Shown: piece by piece, positions 1 to 9,187 of the stretch
How the letters are laid out: every line of letters begins with the position of its first letter
How positions within the stretch are numbered: position 1 is the stretch's first letter
DNA from: Gammaproteobacteria bacterium
GTDB lineage: Bacteria > Pseudomonadota > Gammaproteobacteria > Pseudomonadales > Azotimanducaceae
NCBI GenBank assembly: GCA_026707905.1
Contig: JAPOVY010000090.1
Coordinates: 1 to 46,574, forward strand
Length of the DNA stretch: 46,574 nt
Direction of reading: 5' to 3'
Notes under the pieces: generated by a model
The model's input: the letters and a program-made list of their open reading frames with translations, nothing else
What the model was told of the DNA's origin: nothing
Databases searched by the model: none
Translations under genes and position numbers: made by a program

Positions 1-31
1 GGTCGGTCGAGAAAATCACGCCAAATCCTTT

Positions 32-60
32 TTGCAGAAAATAGTTGACACAACTAATAT
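32..60 (+). promoter_or_regulatory. Possible sigma-70 promoter for metK-metF
   Basis: TTGCAG at 32-37 and TAATAT at 55-60 are separated by 17 bases in an AT-rich stretch. Each box is only a partial match to consensus. If real, it gives metK a leader of about 190 nt. TTGACA at 45-50 and TATACT at 75-80 lie nearby but are too far apart (24) to pair. Confidence 0.3.
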
Positions 61-217
61 GTAGTTTTCACTTATATACTTTTTATCGATGTTAATATAA
101 AAGTGTTCTGCACAATGCACCAAGACTTCTAGGTATGAGAAAAGACTGGATTGCTTGGATTCATCGACTGTGGTAGCAAAGTCCTGCTTACAATACTTCG
201 TTCTTTATCGTTCGCTC

Positions 218-241
218 GCTGCGTAATTTGTAAGGCGTAGC
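218..241 (+). promoter_or_regulatory. Hairpin just before the metK ribosome-binding site
   Basis: GCTGCG (218-223) can pair with CGTAGC (236-241) through six pairs including one G-U. It ends about seven bases before the GGAG (248-251) that serves the TTG start of metK. It could affect initiation, but the stem is short. I do not recognise any named SAM or SAH riboswitch consensus in the leader. Confidence 0.25.
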
Positions 242-257
242 GTATCTGGAGCTGGTT

Positions 258-1433
258 TTGAGCGAGTATCGAACATTCACCTCTGAATCTGTATCAGAAG
301 GTCACCCCGACAAACTTTGTGATCAGATTTCTGATGCAGTTCTCGACGCCGCATTGTCGAGCGATCCGAACGCTCGCGTAGCATGCGAAACACTGCTCAA
401 GTCGAACACCGTAATCATCGCGGGCGAAGTTTCGACACGTACGAATCTTGATTACGACCACATCGCGCGTGAAGTGTTGCGCGACGTGGGGTACACCAAA
501 GAGTTCGGCATCGATTACGATGCGTGCGAAGTCTGTGTGATGGTGAATGAACAGTCGAGTGACATTGCTGCCGGTACGAAGGTAGGCGAATCGGAGGCGA
601 CACAGGACGAAGTAGGCGCTGGCGACCAGGGCATGATGTTTGGGTATGCGTCCAACGAAACGCCCGAGCTGATGCCTGCTCCCATCATGTATTCGCATCG
701 ATTGATGCGAAAGCATGCAGAAGTTAGGCGTGACGGGATGGACTTTCTCGGCCCGGATGCCAAGTGCCAGCTAACGTTTGCATATGAAAATGGCCACCCA
801 AGTACGGTGAAAACGATTGTGTTTTCTGCGCAGCATGACGAGGGTTTAGACGATAAATTCGTTGAAAAAGAGGTGACTGCGCACATCATCGAACCTGTTC
901 TTGGCGAACATTTCGACATTTCCGACGCTGAAATATTTGTCAACCCATGTGGACCTTGGACACTTGGAGGACCGGCAGTCGATTGCGGACTTACGGGTCG
1001 GAAAATCATTGTTGATACCTATGGTGGTATGGCGCGCCACGGTGGTGGCGCGTTTTCTGGTAAAGATCCGACGAAAGTTGATCGATCAGCTGCGTACGCG
1101 GCGCGATACGTCGCAAAGAACGTGGTTGCGGCGGGATTAGCGGAGCGTTGCGAGGTTCAGATTAGCTACGCAATCGGGCAGTCGCAACCGGTAGATGTCG
1201 CAGTCAATACGTTCGGTACCCGTGCAGACGGGATTGATGACGACAAGATCGGGTCACTGGTTAGGAAGCACTTCGACTTAAGCGCGGGCGGCATTGTTGA
1301 AATGCTGCAACTCAGAAATCCTATCTATCGCCGCACAGCGACATTTGGTCACTTCGGTCACTCGGACGACGTTTACACTTGGGAAAGTACCGATCGCGCC
1401 GATTCACTTAAGGCAGACGCCTTTGGAACGTAG
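258..1433 (+). CDS. metK: S-adenosylmethionine synthetase MetK
   Basis: Makes S-adenosylmethionine from methionine and ATP in the cytosol. The 391-residue protein has the usual family length. It carries the N-terminal EGHPDKLCDQISDAVLD signature with the ATP-site His and Lys, the GAGDQGMMFGYA motif, and the GGGAFSGKDPTKVDRSAAY segment that forms the active-site P-loop region. The start is TTG, supported by GGAG at 248-251 and by a normal family N-terminus immediately after it. The 3' end overlaps metF by 11 bases, so the two are almost certainly co-transcribed and translationally coupled. This pairs SAM synthesis with supply of the methyl group used to make methionine. ahcY, often found between these genes in proteobacteria, is absent here. 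Identity is certain. Confidence 0.98.
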   Translation: MSEYRTFTSESVSEGHPDKLCDQISDAVLDAALSSDPNARVACETLLKSNTVIIAGEVSTRTNLDYDHIAREVLRDVGYTKEFGIDYDACEVCVMVNEQSSDIAAGTKVGESEATQDEVGAGDQGMMFGYASNETPELMPAPIMYSHRLMRKHAEVRRDGMDFLGPDAKCQLTFAYENGHPSTVKTIVFSAQHDEGLDDKFVEKEVTAHIIEPVLGEHFDISDAEIFVNPCGPWTLGGPAVDCGLTGRKIIVDTYGGMARHGGGAFSGKDPTKVDRSAAYAARYVAKNVVAAGLAERCEVQISYAIGQSQPVDVAVNTFGTRADGIDDDKIGSLVRKHFDLSAGGIVEMLQLRNPIYRRTATFGHFGHSDDVYTWESTDRADSLKADAFGT

Positions 1434-2265
1434 CGATTTCTCGCACCTTAGTTTCGAATTTTTCCCACCTAAAACGTCTCGCGAGACTCTTAATCTCCTT
1501 CGAACCGCACGTCGTTTAGCTGAATTTGAGCCCGATTTCTACTCGGTAACACACGGTGCCGGGGGTTCCGCACGGGAAGGAACGCTAGAAACGGTACGTA
1601 TGCTCCACGAGCAAGGTTACAACGCGATTCCTCACATTACGTGGGGTGGCGATACGCGGCAAGACATGGTTGCCTTGCTCCGTGAGTATGAAGAGATTGG
1701 CGTAACGGATATGGTCGTTCTGCGTGGTGATATCGGCGCCGAAGCATCGGGTGACATGTCGTTTCGATACGCACACGAACTTGTATCGTTGATCCGTGAA
1801 GAAATGGGTCAGCGGTTTAGATTACACGTTGGTTGCTATCCGGAGATGCATCCGGAAGCCGCGTCAATTAGTGAGGACATTAGTCGCCTCAAAGAGAAGG
1901 TCGACGCTGGGGCGGATTTGTGTATAACCCAGTACTTTTACAATGCGGATGCATATCGGGCGTTCGTGGATAGCTGTGTCGACGCAGGTATAAACAGACC
2001 GATTCTGCCCGGTGTCATGCCAATCGCAAACTTTCAGAAACTGGTTCAATTCTCCGAAAAATGTGGTGCGGAAATCCCACGCTGGTTGATGATGCAACTG
2101 CGTTCTCGCGAATATGACTCTGAGGAGCTAAGGTCCTATGGGAGGGACGTCGTTGCGAATCTATGTCAACGACTATTAGCGGATGGTGCATCGGGTCTTC
2201 ACGTCTATACGTTGAACCTAGCACGCCCAACACAAGCGTTTTTGGGTCGACTACTGGATACGTAG
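1423..2265 (+). CDS. metF: Methylenetetrahydrofolate reductase MetF
   Basis: Reduces 5,10-methylene-THF to 5-methyl-THF with FAD, feeding methionine synthesis. Family landmarks include FEFFPPKTSRE near the N-terminus, the VTHGAGGS strand, VVLRGD, YPEMHPEA, the DLCITQYFYN segment and the C-terminal LHVYTLN. I place the start at TTG 1423, giving 280 residues, because TAAGG (1409-1413) lies nine bases upstream and the protein then begins just before the conserved FEFFPP region as in E. coli MetF. The ATG at 1294 would add 43 residues that are an out-of-frame reading of metK. The gene overlaps the metK stop and ends three bases before the convergent pseudokinase gene. Confidence 0.95.
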   Translation: MERSDFSHLSFEFFPPKTSRETLNLLRTARRLAEFEPDFYSVTHGAGGSAREGTLETVRMLHEQGYNAIPHITWGGDTRQDMVALLREYEEIGVTDMVVLRGDIGAEASGDMSFRYAHELVSLIREEMGQRFRLHVGCYPEMHPEAASISEDISRLKEKVDAGADLCITQYFYNADAYRAFVDSCVDAGINRPILPGVMPIANFQKLVQFSEKCGAEIPRWLMMQLRSREYDSEELRSYGRDVVANLCQRLLADGASGLHVYTLNLARPTQAFLGRLLDT

Positions 2266-2268
2266 TTA

Positions 2269-4020
2269 TTACAGTTTTCGCTCTTCGTCTTCTAACACGA
2301 GCGTCTGTAACAGCGCTTCAAGTTCCGTCAAGTTAATGATCGACTTGAACTCATCGCGCGAACCTTGGATTTCGATATCAAAAGACCCTGAGCGATGCAC
2401 GATCACGGGGATATTCAGTCGATTAGCATGTGTAAGCAAGTTGCCGTAAACTGGTAGATCGTTCTGTTCAACCAGGATCGCATGTGGATGTTGCTCTTGA
2501 AACGCCGCTGTAGCGTTCAGTTCACCTGCTGCGATTGACGTTTGGTAGATGCGTTTACTTAACTGTGAAGCGAGAGGTACCTCGCCAAGCACCAATAATC
2601 GATACGTAGCGCTTTTTCTAGGGCTAAGCGTCGAAGTTAGAGCATCGTCAAGATCGTCGATTGAGAGCAATACGACGAGGCGGCGGTCCAATAGACGCAT
2701 CCCACCACCGACATAGTTATTCACGCTAAACGAATCAAAGATTGGTAACTGACCGGGTGTCTCTATCCGATCCACGAACAATGCGAGTCGATTTTCACCG
2801 TCGTCAATTAGTAGACATGCTTCGTGATTTCCGCTTGTCGTATTCAAGGTACTGACTCGATAGGATCCAAGCTCGGTCTCGAGAGTCGAGGAAACCTCGG
2901 TACGTGCGGTTTTCGAGGGGTAGATGACCTCAGTGACGGATTCGGTCAATAGGGCGTACAGTGCACCATTCAACTTGAACACCGCGACTTCCTCCAAACT
3001 GACGTTGGCTGGTAGCACGATCGTCAAGCGATGGGTTTCTTCTGTCGCTTCGAAGGTTACTTGTGCACACACGGTTTGGAGTTGGTCAATCAGCGCGGCT
3101 GATCGAATGAGCGGTTCATGTGCTTCGGCTGATTCAGGTAGCAGTAGATATTGGAGTTCCTGCGCTTCCCGAAGTAGTGCATTAGGATGTAGAAATCCCT
3201 TTTCGACTGCAAGTGCACGAGAACCTGACAAGTGTGTCTCGCTTGTGTGGAGCACTAGTTGGATTTCAATCGTATCTTGTTTGCGGGAGATACTCAGGTC
3301 ACTGATCTCGATGATGCTCAGCGTATTGACAAGCTGAGTTACTAGCGAGGATAGGAGCGGGATGTAAGTAGGGTGAACGACGCTTTCATCATCGACATCC
3401 ACGTCTGTGCTCGTCACCGTTAGCTGAAGTGTGAGCAGTTCCTCTAATGTCCGTAGCGGTAGAGCGTGACTCGTGTTCGCGGGCGGTGTCAATGCATCTA
3501 GTAAACGTCGATGTCGCGCGAAAACCCTCGCGAAAGGAACACTAGAGCGAGTTTCTTCAGCGATGCTCTCGATAGATTCGAGTGAAGCGAGTAATCGATG
3601 AAGTGAGTTGTGGGTTCGTATCGAATCTGATTCCGAGTCTGTAGATTTGTCGAATTCCGGTACCTCACCTGCTTCTAGCGCGTCGAATCCACCTGAAGCT
3701 TCTAGGTCTATTCGTTCGAGCAGATTTGTTACCTCGTCGTCGAACGAGATGCCTTGTCTGAATGCACTATCCTCGTCAAGTAACGATTCCGCTTTGCGAA
3801 ACAGAGATGTCGTGTCGGCAGTTACTTCAATCGCACCATCGCGTAGCTGGTAGACGTAGTTCGTCATGGCTTCGAAAAGCTCGAACGTAGGATCGTCGTT
3901 CGATTTCGAACCCGATTCAAGTGCGTCACAGAGTGTGTCAAGCGATTCATCTGAAAAACGCTCTCTTACGCAATGAGCGAGCGCATCCAACAACATTCGA
4001 CTAGAAACAGAATTCGACAC
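2269..4020 (-). CDS. Degenerate CheA-like protein (pseudokinase with CheW-like and receiver-like domains)
   Basis: This 583-residue soluble protein has the architecture of a hybrid CheA but lacks its catalytic residues. Residues ~45-105 resemble the C-terminal half of a CheA HPt domain (QLRDGAIEVTAD), with no His-x-x-Lys-Gly phosphorylation motif. Residues ~215-340 read like a worn HATPase domain: the position of the N-box is LSSLVTQLVNTLS with no Asn/His/Asp-Gly, and the terminal strand is RLTIVLPANVSLE. Residues 345-457 form a better preserved CheW-like domain. Residues 472-575 look like a receiver whose acidic pair is replaced by Gly-Glu (VLGEV) and whose phosphoacceptor Asp is missing (LVEQNDLP). 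The start is GTG. No chemotaxis or pilus genes are adjacent. It may be a scaffold in a Chp-like pathway; domain calls are by eye. Confidence 0.7.
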   Translation of the reverse strand: MSNSVSSRMLLDALAHCVRERFSDESLDTLCDALESGSKSNDDPTFELFEAMTNYVYQLRDGAIEVTADTTSLFRKAESLLDEDSAFRQGISFDDEVTNLLERIDLEASGGFDALEAGEVPEFDKSTDSESDSIRTHNSLHRLLASLESIESIAEETRSSVPFARVFARHRRLLDALTPPANTSHALPLRTLEELLTLQLTVTSTDVDVDDESVVHPTYIPLLSSLVTQLVNTLSIIEISDLSISRKQDTIEIQLVLHTSETHLSGSRALAVEKGFLHPNALLREAQELQYLLLPESAEAHEPLIRSAALIDQLQTVCAQVTFEATEETHRLTIVLPANVSLEEVAVFKLNGALYALLTESVTEVIYPSKTARTEVSSTLETELGSYRVSTLNTTSGNHEACLLIDDGENRLALFVDRIETPGQLPIFDSFSVNNYVGGGMRLLDRRLVVLLSIDDLDDALTSTLSPRKSATYRLLVLGEVPLASQLSKRIYQTSIAAGELNATAAFQEQHPHAILVEQNDLPVYGNLLTHANRLNIPVIVHRSGSFDIEIQGSRDEFKSIINLTELEALLQTLVLEDEERKL

Positions 4021-4123
4021 GTGGACTAATTACTTGCAAAAATTGGTGTCACAAACGCGAGGCATTCAAATTGATCAGCCTCAGAACCAACTAATTTACC
4101 TTTACTCATGAGAACCGATTATC
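4021..4123. promoter_or_regulatory. Divergent promoter region with nested inverted repeats
   Basis: These 103 bases separate the CheA-like gene from ald. TTGGT (4043-4047) with ACCAA (4086-4090) encloses GAGGC (4059-4063) with GCCTC (4078-4082). The nested symmetry could bind a regulator of alanine dehydrogenase, for example an Lrp/AsnC-type protein, but the arms are only five bases long. Confidence 0.25.
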
Positions 4124-5248
4124 GTGCTGATTGGCGTTCCTAAAGAAATAAAAACCGATGAAAACCGTGTCGGTCTGACACCAGCGAGTGTCCGGGAGCT
4201 CGTACTCCACGGTCACAGCGTATTGGTCGAGGCTGGCTGTGCTTTCAAACTCGGATTGACTGATGAAGAATACAGTGCAGCCGGTGCATCTCTAACAAGT
4301 GACTTGGATCGATTATTCCAAGCGGACATGATCGTGAAAGTCAAAGAACCGCAGCCTGAAGAGGTTAAGAGACTCCACAAAGGACAGATCCTATTCACGT
4401 ATCTGCATCTTGCACCTCACCCCATCCTAACAACTGCGTTACAGAAGAGCGGATGTACCGCGATTGCATACGAAACCGTAACCGACGGCCGAGGTCGATT
4501 GCCGTTGCTTGCACCGATGAGTGAAGTCGCGGGTCGGATGTCCGTACAGGCAGGCGCACACGCACTCGAGATTGAACAGGGCGGTCGAGGCACGCTCCTT
4601 GGCGGTGTACCAGGTTCACCACCTGCGAGTGTAGTCGTCTTGGGTGGTGGCGTTGTCGGCATGAATGCAGCCCGTATAGCGCTAGGTATGGAAGCTGAAG
4701 TTGTGATATTCGATATTGACCTGCGGCGACTAGCAGAATTGGAATTGGAATTTCGGCCAGCGCTACACACGCGTTATTCAACTGTTAATTCGGTACATGA
4801 ACATGTGGTAAATGCGGATTTAGTTATCGGTGCTGTATTGGTTCCGGGCAGCAAAGCGCCTCGCTTGGTATCGGAAGATATGGTCAGAGAGATGCAACGA
4901 GGTTCGGTGTTAGTCGATGTGGCTATCGATCAGGGAGGGTGCTTTGAAACATCTCACGCCACGACACATTCAGAACCTATATTCGTTAAACACGACGTGG
5001 TGCATTACTGCGTAGCCAACATGCCCGGTGCGGTAGCCCGAACTTCGACTCTCGCCTTGAACAATGCAACGCTGCCGTTCGCACTAGCGTTAGCAGATAA
5101 GGGTGTATCTCAAGCCCTCTCCGAAGATCCACATTTACGTGCGGGTCTAAACGTGTACGAGGGCTACGTCACTCACGATGCAGTTGCTAACGCAACTGCC
5201 GCGGAATACGTGGCGGCGAGTGAGATCTTTCCGACACGCGAACGCTAA
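4124..5248 (+). CDS. ald: Alanine dehydrogenase
   Basis: Interconverts L-alanine and pyruvate plus ammonia with NAD in the cytosol, usually for alanine catabolism. The 374 residues match the family length of about 371. Visible landmarks are the N-terminal IGVPKEIKTDENRVGLTP, the KVKEPQPEE segment with the substrate-site Lys, FTYLHLAPHP with the active-site His, the Rossmann stretch VVVLGGGVVGMNAARIALG, and the C-terminal VANMPGAVARTST. The start is GTG and directly gives the family N-terminus. An ATG at 4108 is in another frame, and the ribosome-binding site is weak. It is divergent from the pseudokinase gene and probably monocistronic. Confidence 0.95.
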   Translation: MLIGVPKEIKTDENRVGLTPASVRELVLHGHSVLVEAGCAFKLGLTDEEYSAAGASLTSDLDRLFQADMIVKVKEPQPEEVKRLHKGQILFTYLHLAPHPILTTALQKSGCTAIAYETVTDGRGRLPLLAPMSEVAGRMSVQAGAHALEIEQGGRGTLLGGVPGSPPASVVVLGGGVVGMNAARIALGMEAEVVIFDIDLRRLAELELEFRPALHTRYSTVNSVHEHVVNADLVIGAVLVPGSKAPRLVSEDMVREMQRGSVLVDVAIDQGGCFETSHATTHSEPIFVKHDVVHYCVANMPGAVARTSTLALNNATLPFALALADKGVSQALSEDPHLRAGLNVYEGYVTHDAVANATAAEYVAASEIFPTRER

Positions 5249-5364
5249 TACCGTACTACCAAGAAATGGATTGGGTATCTTGAACCGAGTTAATTACATT
5301 TGAAAAGAGGACTGATTTCGGCAAAATTACCGCGCTATAAAATTCGTGACCTAAGGTAGCGTAC

Positions 5365-5383
5365 CGCCTTGAATTCAAAGGCG
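5365..5383 (+). other. Small hairpin between ald and coxB
   Basis: CGCCTT (5365-5370) and AAGGCG (5378-5383) form a perfect six-pair stem with a seven-base loop. It is not followed by a proper T-run, so it is at best a weak terminator for ald, whose stop lies about 115 bases upstream. The rest of the 277-base gap holds the cox promoter and nothing else I can see. Confidence 0.25.
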
Positions 5384-5440
5384 TGTCGCGTTTGTGTTTG
5401 TCGCTAGTACGAACGCGCCTGAGCGCCGCTATTTAGGTAC

Positions 5441-5468
5441 TTGCGAATCGCTTTCCACTCGCTATGTT
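5441..5468 (+). promoter_or_regulatory. Candidate promoter of the cox operon
   Basis: TTGCGA at 5441-5446 and TATGTT at 5463-5468 are spaced by 16 bases, each matching four of six consensus positions. The implied transcript would start near 5475, about 50 bases before the coxB start. Confidence 0.35.
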
Positions 5469-5525
5469 CGTGCGTAAATGCAAGAACATGTCTAGAGTTG
5501 CGCGAATTCGTGGATTTGGAGGACC

Positions 5526-6680
5526 ATGCGAAAGATTCTTGAACATCACGTAGCCATCCTGTTGGGGCTTGTGGTTGTTGGCTCAGTGATCTTTAATGTT
5601 TGGAGTCCGTGGCAATTCACGGACATCGCTTCAAACTGGGAGTTCATTGACTTTACCGTCATGGTTACATGGTGGATAACCGGCGTCGCATTTGTTCTCT
5701 TAGGTCTATTCATGGCGTGGGCGATTTGGCGATACAAGTACCACGAAAGCGGTGAATCACATTACGAGCCTGAGCATCCCGTTCTAGAAAGCTGGCTCAC
5801 CATCATCACTTCCATAGGCGTTGTGATCATGCTAGCACCGGGATTGATCGTCTGGGACGATTTCGTGCAGGTGCCTTCCGATGCGATGGAAGTCGAAGTC
5901 TATGGTGAACAATGGACATGGAAATTCCGTTTCCCGGGTGAGGATGGCATCTTCGGCACGACTTCAGTCAAGAAAAACGTCGACCGAGGTATGGACGGTC
6001 CGACATTCGAGCCAAATATCACATCATTAAATCCATTCGGCATGCGCGAAGGTGATCCTCACGGCGAGGACGACATTTTGGTTGCAAGTAATGTCCTCCA
6101 TCTACCGATCGATCGTAATATCAAAGTCGTGATGCGCTCAAAGGACGTGCTCCACAATTTTTGGGTGCCGGAAATTCGTGCCAAAATGGATATGGTTCCG
6201 GGCATGATCACGTATTTCTGGTTCCGTCCAACACGAACGGGTGAATTTGAAATCCTCTGTGCTGAACTTTGCGGTCGCGGTCATCACATCATGCGTGGTG
6301 AAATGTACATCGACACTCAAGAAGACTTCGAAACGTGGCTGGACTCGCAGGTAACTTGGGCTGAAATGAAAGCCGGGCAAACGCCGGAAGAACCGATGGT
6401 TGCGAAAGGTCGTCAGATAGCAGATCAGAATGGGTGCTTTGCGTGTCATTCACTGGACGGGACGTCGGTCGTCGGACCGACTTGGAAGGGGCTATGGGGT
6501 CGTGAAATCACGCTGTCTGATGGCACCACCGTCATTGCCGACGAGGAGTACATTGTCGAATCGATTGTTGAACCGAATGTAAAGCTCGTAGAGGGATTTG
6601 GGTCCGTAATGACCCCTTATGCTTTTGAAGACGACGAGATGGAAGCGCTTGTGCGTTTCCTCCAGGAGACGTCAAAATAA
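5526..6680 (+). CDS. coxB: Cytochrome c oxidase subunit II with fused cytochrome c domain
   Basis: Subunit II accepts electrons at the CuA centre of the terminal oxidase in the inner membrane. Two transmembrane helices (about residues 9-27 and 42-66) are followed by a further hydrophobic stretch near 90-110. The periplasmic cupredoxin domain has the CuA ligands H210, C245, E247, C249, H253 and M256. A C-terminal haem-c domain follows, with CFACH at 304-308 and a likely axial Met in GSVMTPYAF. The fusion makes this a caa3-type enzyme that can take electrons from a membrane-tethered cytochrome c. The ATG start has GGAGG at 5518-5522, only three bases away. First gene of coxB-A-C-D. Confidence 0.95.
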   Translation: MRKILEHHVAILLGLVVVGSVIFNVWSPWQFTDIASNWEFIDFTVMVTWWITGVAFVLLGLFMAWAIWRYKYHESGESHYEPEHPVLESWLTIITSIGVVIMLAPGLIVWDDFVQVPSDAMEVEVYGEQWTWKFRFPGEDGIFGTTSVKKNVDRGMDGPTFEPNITSLNPFGMREGDPHGEDDILVASNVLHLPIDRNIKVVMRSKDVLHNFWVPEIRAKMDMVPGMITYFWFRPTRTGEFEILCAELCGRGHHIMRGEMYIDTQEDFETWLDSQVTWAEMKAGQTPEEPMVAKGRQIADQNGCFACHSLDGTSVVGPTWKGLWGREITLSDGTTVIADEEYIVESIVEPNVKLVEGFGSVMTPYAFEDDEMEALVRFLQETSK

Positions 6681-6722
6681 CGATGCACAAACTAGGCCAA
6701 GCACTCTCGTTGAGGAACACTG

Positions 6723-8465
6723 ATGGCAACTGCTGAAATTCCTTATCAGGAAACCGTACCGCTTCACCATCCAAAGACTTGGATTGGGAAGTACGTTTTC
6801 AGTCAGGACCACAAGGTGATTGCCGTTCAATACGGGATCACGGCGATGGCCGTTGGCTTGGTTGCGTTGTTGCTCTCGGATTTGATGCGAATCCAAATCG
6901 CATTTCCAGATTGGAGCTGGATGGATTGGTTCGTCGAGGACTACTACTATCAAGCAATCACCATGCATGGCATGATCATGGTGATTTACCTACTTACCGC
7001 GTTTCTGTTGGGAGCGTTCGGTAATTTCACCGTGCCACTGATGTGCGGTGCAAGGGATATGGTTTTTCCGTTTGTAAATATGCTCAGTTATTGGGTGTAT
7101 CTGCTGTCGGTGATCATCCTGCTCTTAGGGTACATACCAGGGTTAGGCGGGCCAACCGGTGCTGGTTGGACGTTGTACCCACCTCAGACCATCACTGAAG
7201 GTACGCCGGGCGCCGACTGGGGTATCACGACGATGCTCGCCTCACTCGCCGTGTTCATTGTTGCATTTACGATGGGTGGTTTGAACTACATCACCACCAT
7301 TCTCCAAGCGCGCACACGTGGCATGTCACTCATGCGACTTCCGTTGACAGTATGGGGCATCTTTGTTGCGACCTTCTTGGGTCTGTTAGCGTTCCCGGCG
7401 CTTTTCGTAAGCGCAATCATGATGATCTTGGACTTGAAGATCGGAACCAGTTTCTTCATGCCTGCGATCGTGTCGCTCGGCCAGACGTTGGCATACGACG
7501 GTGGTCAGCCGCTGCTATTCCAGCACTTGTTCTGGTTCTTTGGCCATCCTGAGGTCTACATCGTCGCGCTTCCAGCGTTTGGCGTAGTATCAGATTTGAT
7601 TTCGGTGCACGCACGCAAGAACATCTTTGGCTACCGTCTCATGGTTTGGGCGCTGGTGTTTATCGGCATCTTGTCGTTCATCGTATGGGCTCACCACATG
7701 TTCGTTGCGGGTATGCACCCTTATTTCGGGTTCTTCTTCGCAACCACCACGCTTATCATCGCGGTACCGACAGCGATCAAGGTATACAACTGGATTTTGA
7801 CGCTGTGGAAGGCCAATATCAAGCTCACCGTCCCAATGTTGTACGCGCTTTCGTTTGTATTGACGTTCATCATGGGTGGCATCACGGGTTTGTTCTTAGG
7901 AAATGTGATCATTGATATTCCACTATCGGACACGTATTTCGTCGTTGCACACTTTCATATGGTGATGGGCGTATCTCCGATTCTTGCGATCTTCGGTGGC
8001 ATCTATCACTGGTACCCCAAGCTCACGGGACGAATGCTCAATGACACGTTAGGTAAATGGCACTTCTGGATTACGTTCCTGGGTACGTACGTAATCTACT
8101 TCCCGATGCATTACTTAGGTTTTATTGGGGTTCCGAGACGTTATTACGAGAACTTCGATTCAAGTTTCTACCCAGCTTCGGCTGAATTTTTGAATGAGAT
8201 CATCACGATCACTGCGTTGATCGTCGGTGTTGCACAGATCCTCTATATCGTTAACCTAGTCCACAGCTATTTCTACGGCAAATCAGCTGGGGATAACCCT
8301 TGGGGCGCAAACAGCCTCGAGTGGTGCACACCCGAAACGCCACCGGGTCACGGTAATTGGGGCGAGAAGCTTCCCACCGTTCATCGATGGGCGTACGACT
8401 ACAGTGTGCCCGGCTCAGAAAAGGATTTCATACCGCAGACGGTACCGCAAGAGCGAACGTCGTAG
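6723..8465 (+). CDS. coxA: Cytochrome c oxidase subunit I
   Basis: Catalytic subunit that reduces oxygen to water and pumps protons. It is a 580-residue polytopic membrane protein. The haem a ligands are H82 and H412, the haem a3 ligand is H410, and CuB is bound by H275, H324 and H325. Y279 is the His-Tyr cross-link tyrosine in the HPEVY motif. E277 and the Asp in GARDMVFP indicate an intact D-channel, so this is an A-family (A1-like) proton-pumping enzyme. The ATG start has GAGGA six bases upstream. It lies 42 bases after coxB in the same operon. Confidence 0.97.
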   Translation: MATAEIPYQETVPLHHPKTWIGKYVFSQDHKVIAVQYGITAMAVGLVALLLSDLMRIQIAFPDWSWMDWFVEDYYYQAITMHGMIMVIYLLTAFLLGAFGNFTVPLMCGARDMVFPFVNMLSYWVYLLSVIILLLGYIPGLGGPTGAGWTLYPPQTITEGTPGADWGITTMLASLAVFIVAFTMGGLNYITTILQARTRGMSLMRLPLTVWGIFVATFLGLLAFPALFVSAIMMILDLKIGTSFFMPAIVSLGQTLAYDGGQPLLFQHLFWFFGHPEVYIVALPAFGVVSDLISVHARKNIFGYRLMVWALVFIGILSFIVWAHHMFVAGMHPYFGFFFATTTLIIAVPTAIKVYNWILTLWKANIKLTVPMLYALSFVLTFIMGGITGLFLGNVIIDIPLSDTYFVVAHFHMVMGVSPILAIFGGIYHWYPKLTGRMLNDTLGKWHFWITFLGTYVIYFPMHYLGFIGVPRRYYENFDSSFYPASAEFLNEIITITALIVGVAQILYIVNLVHSYFYGKSAGDNPWGANSLEWCTPETPPGHGNWGEKLPTVHRWAYDYSVPGSEKDFIPQTVPQERTS

Positions 8466-8495
8466 CGTCTACAAAAAGGCACAGATTAAGTAAAT

Positions 8496-9170
8496 ATGGC
8501 TGAAGCTGCACAGACAGATCAGGGTCCACTAACCACGATTGTCGACGACTGGTCGTCGGACGTCACCACCTTCAAGGCGGTGCCGTGGGGCAAGGCCATG
8601 ATGTGGATTTTCCTGCTGTCGGACACGTTTATTTTCACGTCGTTCTTGGTCAGCTACATGGCTGTCAGAATGACGCAAACGGATGCGTGGCCTGAACCGA
8701 GCGCGGTCTTCTCACTTGAAGCGTTTGGTGTGCCGGTACCGTTGCTATTGATTGCGATCATGACGTTCATTCTGATCACGTCTAGCGGTACCATGGCAAT
8801 GGCGGTCAATATGGGTTACCGCAAACGAAAGGTTGCGGTGTTCTGGCTCATGCTCGCCACTGCTCTGCTCGGCTTGTCATTTGTCGGCATGCAAGCATTC
8901 GAGTGGACGAAGTTGATCACAGGTGAAGGTGTGAAAGCATGGCAGAACCCTATGGGTGCGCCGCAGTTCGGCTCGTTCTTCTTCATGATCACAGGCTTTC
9001 ATGGACTGCACGTATCAGCGGGGGTTGCCTATTTAGGGATTATTGCTTGGCGCGTACTTCGCGGCAAATACGATAACACGAATTTCGAGATCGTCGAGAT
9101 AACCGGTCTTTACTGGCACTTCGTCGACTTGGTCTGGGTCTTCATCTTCGCTTTCTTCTATCTCTGGTAA
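8496..9170 (+). CDS. coxC: Cytochrome c oxidase subunit III
   Basis: Structural subunit III of the haem-copper oxidase, which stabilises subunit I and its proton uptake path. The 224 residues contain five hydrophobic helices. They carry typical subunit III features: WIFLLSDTFIFTSF, the AFEW segment, the FHGLHVSAG motif, and a C-terminal YWHFVDLVWVFIF helix. Five helices rather than seven is the usual short bacterial form. It sits 30 bases downstream of coxA. Confidence 0.95.
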   Translation: MAEAAQTDQGPLTTIVDDWSSDVTTFKAVPWGKAMMWIFLLSDTFIFTSFLVSYMAVRMTQTDAWPEPSAVFSLEAFGVPVPLLLIAIMTFILITSSGTMAMAVNMGYRKRKVAVFWLMLATALLGLSFVGMQAFEWTKLITGEGVKAWQNPMGAPQFGSFFFMITGFHGLHVSAGVAYLGIIAWRVLRGKYDNTNFEIVEITGLYWHFVDLVWVFIFAFFYLW

Positions 9171-9187
9171 GGAATTACGAATAAGTC

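Noticed and set aside
1294..1422. Longer metF start at ATG 1294
   Set aside because: The added residues are an alternative-frame reading of metK and unlike any MetF N-terminus; TTG 1423 has a good ribosome-binding site.
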